Shown: piece after piece, positions 5,435 to 7,535 of the stretch
How positions within the stretch are numbered: position 1 is the stretch's first letter
Layout: every line of letters begins with the position of its first letter
Origin: JAQVWU01 sp964628455
GTDB lineage: Bacteria; Bacillota; Clostridia; Oscillospirales; CAG-272
NCBI GenBank assembly: GCA_964628455.1
Contig: CAZVPD010000169.1
Coordinates: forward strand, 1-7,535
Direction of reading: 5' to 3'
DNA length: 7,535 nt
Made by a program: the position numbers and the translations under genes
The notes under the pieces: model-generated
The model's input: only the letters and a program-made list of their open reading frames with translations
The model's database searches: none
What the model was told of the DNA's origin: nothing

Positions 5435-5454
5435 CTTTCTTTCTTTCTTTCTTT
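5435..5454. repeat. Tetranucleotide repeat (CTTT)5 between the permease genes
   Basis: Five perfect CTTT units (AAAG on the coding strand), with a partial unit CTT at 5432-5434, occupy about half of the 41-nt gap between the two permease genes. The tract lies just upstream of the ribosome binding site of the 4417-5418 gene (GGAGG at 5427-5431). Changes in copy number would not shift a reading frame or the spacing from binding site to start, but would alter the distance from the previous stop codon and the purine-rich leader. Confidence 0.85.
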
Positions 5455-5459
5455 AATTC

Positions 5460-6647
5460 CTATACCGTCAGGGTTTTCCGGAACCGGATGTCCGCGATAA
5501 AGAACAGAATAAGCCCCCCCGCGAGAAAGACCGCGCTGTACAGCAGGACATAGGCGGCGTCGCCGTCCGGCGAAATGATCTCTTTGAAGCCCTGAAGCAG
5601 CGGGTACGTGGGCAGGAACCGGACCGGCAGAGGGTCGAATCCGGGAATAAAGTAGGAGAGCGCCGGGATCATCATGACCATCATCCCGCCGAACAGCGCT
5701 CCGAAAGCTTTCTGCATGCTGTCAAAGAAGCTGGCGACCAGCAGTCCCAGAGCCGAGAACGCAAAGGACGAAATGAGAAGAAGCAGGTAGAACAGGAGGT
5801 AGTCCGGCTGCGCGCCCATCACGGGTATGGTGATGACGGAACAGGACAGGGTCACCGTCGTCATGACGACGATCGTTTTGCTCAGCAAATACTTTCTGAC
5901 GGAGGAGGGCGTCACGGCGAAGGCTTTGATAACCCCCTCGCCCTTGTCGAGGTAAATATAGGCGATGATGATGAAGAATCCCATCATCGATCCCGTCAGC
6001 ACGATGAAGGCCGGCAGCAGGTTCTGACGGTTGTTGAGCACGCCGGCCGTTCCGAGTTCCCTGACCGGAATGCTTTCCGCCGCCTCTTCGAGCGCCGCGG
6101 GCGACCCGCTGTGCAGGATAAGAAGCAGGTTCTGCATGCGTTCGGTCTCATAGCCCTGAATATAGTAGTCGTAGAGGACTTCGCCGTTTTCGCCGGTATG
6201 GATCCGCGCGCCGGCCTTTTTTTCGGAACGGGCCAGCCTGATCATATCCTCCGCCGTTTTTGTCAGATAAATCGTCCTGTCGAGCCTGCCTGTCTCTTCG
6301 TTGAATACTTCCAGCGTTCTGACTTCGATGTCGGATTTCGGAAAAGCAAAGCTTTCGGTCACGCCCGTCTCTTTGTCGGTGACCGTGAATTCCTGCGCTC
6401 TGGTTTTGAAGACGGCGGTCCCGGTCTCTTTGACGGTGCCGAGGCTGATCTTCTCCGCGAAATAGGCGTCTGCGATCTCCTGCGGCATATCGAAAAACAA
6501 AAATTCCTTCTCTTTGCTCACGGGATCTTCGGCGACGGCAGCGAGAAGAACGGTCAGGATGATCGCGGCCATCACAAGCTCGATATAGAAATAATAGCCC
6601 CTGAAAGCGATGAGCATCTCTTTGACGCAGGCGCTTAACAGCTTCAT
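5460..6647 (-). CDS. ABC-2 type transporter permease with large extracytoplasmic domain
   Basis: This 395-residue permease has helix 1 at about 20-39, a long hydrophilic extracytoplasmic region of some 170 residues (40-209), and a membrane domain with helices near 210-232, 254-277, 282-307, 314-335 and 363-386. This is the fold of ABC-2 exporters such as NatB- and YhaP-like proteins. The cytoplasmic segment DKGEGVIKAFAVTPSSV (234-250) is the family's E-x-x-x-x-x-(A/x)-x-x-V-T-P motif that contacts the nucleotide-binding subunit. The start at 6647 lies one base after the ATPase stop codon, and AAGGGGG (+ strand 6658-6664) 10 nt upstream is inside the ATPase gene, so the two are probably translationally coupled. 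It and the next permease share topology but differ greatly in loop size, so they are more likely a heteromeric pair than recent duplicates. Substrate unknown. Confidence 0.9.
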   Translation of the reverse strand: MKLLSACVKEMLIAFRGYYFYIELVMAAIILTVLLAAVAEDPVSKEKEFLFFDMPQEIADAYFAEKISLGTVKETGTAVFKTRAQEFTVTDKETGVTESFAFPKSDIEVRTLEVFNEETGRLDRTIYLTKTAEDMIRLARSEKKAGARIHTGENGEVLYDYYIQGYETERMQNLLLILHSGSPAALEEAAESIPVRELGTAGVLNNRQNLLPAFIVLTGSMMGFFIIIAYIYLDKGEGVIKAFAVTPSSVRKYLLSKTIVVMTTVTLSCSVITIPVMGAQPDYLLFYLLLLISSFAFSALGLLVASFFDSMQKAFGALFGGMMVMMIPALSYFIPGFDPLPVRFLPTYPLLQGFKEIISPDGDAAYVLLYSAVFLAGGLILFFIADIRFRKTLTV

Positions 6648-6648
6648 G

Positions 6649-7503
6649 TTAAACGAGCCCCCTTCCCGTGACCTCGATGAAGATCTCTTCGAGCGTCGCT
6701 TCCTTGGTGTGCATGGTCCGGATGTCGTGACTGCGGATCACTTCGGCCAGCTTCTCCCTGTCGGACGGGTCGGCTGTCTTATAGGTTTCTCTAATCAGCG
6801 CGCCGTTTTCGGCGTATTCGATTTCGGCCAGCTTCTGCCCGTACCGGAGTTTCAGTTCCCCCGGCTTGTCGGTCAGCCTGATCTCCCCGTCGATGATGAA
6901 AGCCACGCGGTCGCAGAGTTCGTCCGCGATGAACATGTTGTGGGTCGTCAGGAAGGTTGTCGTGCCCTTTTTTTTCTGTTCCCGGATGATGTCCTTGATG
7001 GTCGCCGCGATCGCCGGGTCGAGTCCGGTCGTGGGTTCGTCGAGGAACCACAGTTCGGGATCGTTGATCATCGAGCGGGCAAAGGTCAGCCGGTGCTTCA
7101 TGCCCTTGGAAAACTCGCCGGCGCGCACGTTCTCCTTTCCGCCGAGACCCACCAGTTCGATGAGTTCGAGCGGGTCCCTCGTTCTGACGTCGAAAAGCTT
7201 CGCGTAAAACTCCAGGTTCTCCTTCGCCGTCAGTTTGCCGTAAACGTTCGACTGCTCGAACGAAACGCCGATCTTGTTGAAGCGCTTGTTTTTCACCCGC
7301 CGGATGTCATATCCGGCAACCGTCGCCTCGCCTTTCTGAAGCTTGAGAAGGCCCGTGAGAATGCCCTGGGTCGTGGATTTGCCGGCTCCCGAAGGGCCGA
7401 GGAAGCCGAATGTCTCCCCTTTTGCGACCTCGAAGCTGATGTTGTTCACGGCAGGCCTGCCGTCTCTGACGTATGAATAAGTCAGGTTTTTTACCGAGAT
7501 CAT
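6649..7503 (-). CDS. ABC transporter ATP-binding protein (exporter type)
   Basis: This 284-residue cytoplasmic ATPase powers the exporter encoded by the two downstream permease genes. All catalytic motifs are present: Walker A GPSGAGKST (36-44), Q-loop Gln84, signature FSKGM (131-135, the variant usual in CcmA/NatA-like exporter ATPases in place of LSGGQ), Walker B LWFLDEP (151-157, D155 and catalytic E156), D-loop GLDP (160-163) and H-loop His188. A C-terminal extension (about 205-284), ending in the EATLEEIFIEVTG segment common in this subfamily, follows the core. The ATG at 7503 has an ideal AAGGAGG (+ strand 7512-7518) 8 nt upstream. The gene leads a tight operon, the next ATG starting one base after its stop. 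Transported substrate cannot be told; relatives are often annotated as drug, antibiotic or sodium exporters. Confidence 0.93.
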   Translation of the reverse strand: MISVKNLTYSYVRDGRPAVNNISFEVAKGETFGFLGPSGAGKSTTQGILTGLLKLQKGEATVAGYDIRRVKNKRFNKIGVSFEQSNVYGKLTAKENLEFYAKLFDVRTRDPLELIELVGLGGKENVRAGEFSKGMKHRLTFARSMINDPELWFLDEPTTGLDPAIAATIKDIIREQKKKGTTTFLTTHNMFIADELCDRVAFIIDGEIRLTDKPGELKLRYGQKLAEIEYAENGALIRETYKTADPSDREKLAEVIRSHDIRTMHTKEATLEEIFIEVTGRGLV

Positions 7504-7535
7504 TCGCTTTTCCTCCTTAATGTTCCGTTTCGTCC
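7504..7535 (-). other. Leader of the ABC operon and possible end of an upstream gene
   Basis: The stretch contains the AAGGAGG ribosome binding site (7512-7518) but no promoter, so the operon probably starts beyond the window. Two minus-strand frames could be the tail of an upstream gene. One runs from the edge at 7535 to a TGA at 7502-7500, giving a 4-nt ATGA overlap with the ATPase start. The other ends at TAA 7519-7517. Too little is present to choose. Confidence 0.35.

Noticed and set aside
6610..7476. Long + strand open frame (288 codons) opposite the ABC ATPase
   Set aside because: It is antisense to a gene with complete Walker A, signature, Walker B and H-loop motifs. Its translation shows no recognisable domain, and it arises from GC-rich codon structure.

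Overview
The window looks like chromosomal DNA of a moderately GC-rich Gram-positive bacterium of the Bacillota, most likely a clostridial gut-type lineage. This rests on strong AAGGAGG-type ribosome binding sites, a lipobox lipoprotein, TTGACA/TATAAT promoters and solute-binding lipoproteins of a style common in Clostridia. The exact taxon cannot be read from the sequence.

Left part (1-2340, + strand). The window opens inside the C-terminal part of a solute-binding-protein-like gene (stop at 680-682). A markedly AT-richer islet follows (about 770-2330). It carries a complete two-gene cassette of the AbiE type (type IV toxin-antitoxin / abortive infection): an AbiEi-like antitoxin (840-1481) overlapped by 56 nt by an AbiEii nucleotidyltransferase toxin (1426-2292). 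The cassette has its own promoter (792-820), a 9-bp inverted repeat straddling that promoter that looks like an autoregulatory operator (795-803 / 831-839), and a strong terminator directly after the toxin (2296-2328).

Middle (2340-4162, + strand). Two tandem, near-consensus extended -10 promoters exactly 72 nt apart drive one gene, a 495-residue solute-binding lipoprotein (2578-4065). It is a paralogue of the gene at the left edge, so the AbiE islet sits between two related binding-protein genes. No importer permease or ATPase lies next to it here. The gene ends at a convergent cluster of three hairpins, two of them with UNCG-type tetraloops, that can terminate transcription from both sides.

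Right part (4160-7503, - strand). A compact operon, read right to left, encodes an ABC ATPase (6649-7503), two ABC-2 type permeases with different large loops (5460-6647 and 4417-5418), and a 75-residue protein with two membrane helices (4160-4387). Together these suggest an exporter with one ATPase and a heteromeric membrane part; the substrate is unknown. A five-copy CTTT tetranucleotide repeat lies in the gap between the two permease genes. The operon promoter lies beyond the right edge.

No rRNA, tRNA, CRISPR array, transposase or insertion-sequence ends were seen. I found no clearly unprecedented system. The most rewarding items are the AbiE islet with its operator and overlapping genes, the tandem promoters of the lipoprotein gene, and the small membrane protein of the exporter operon.
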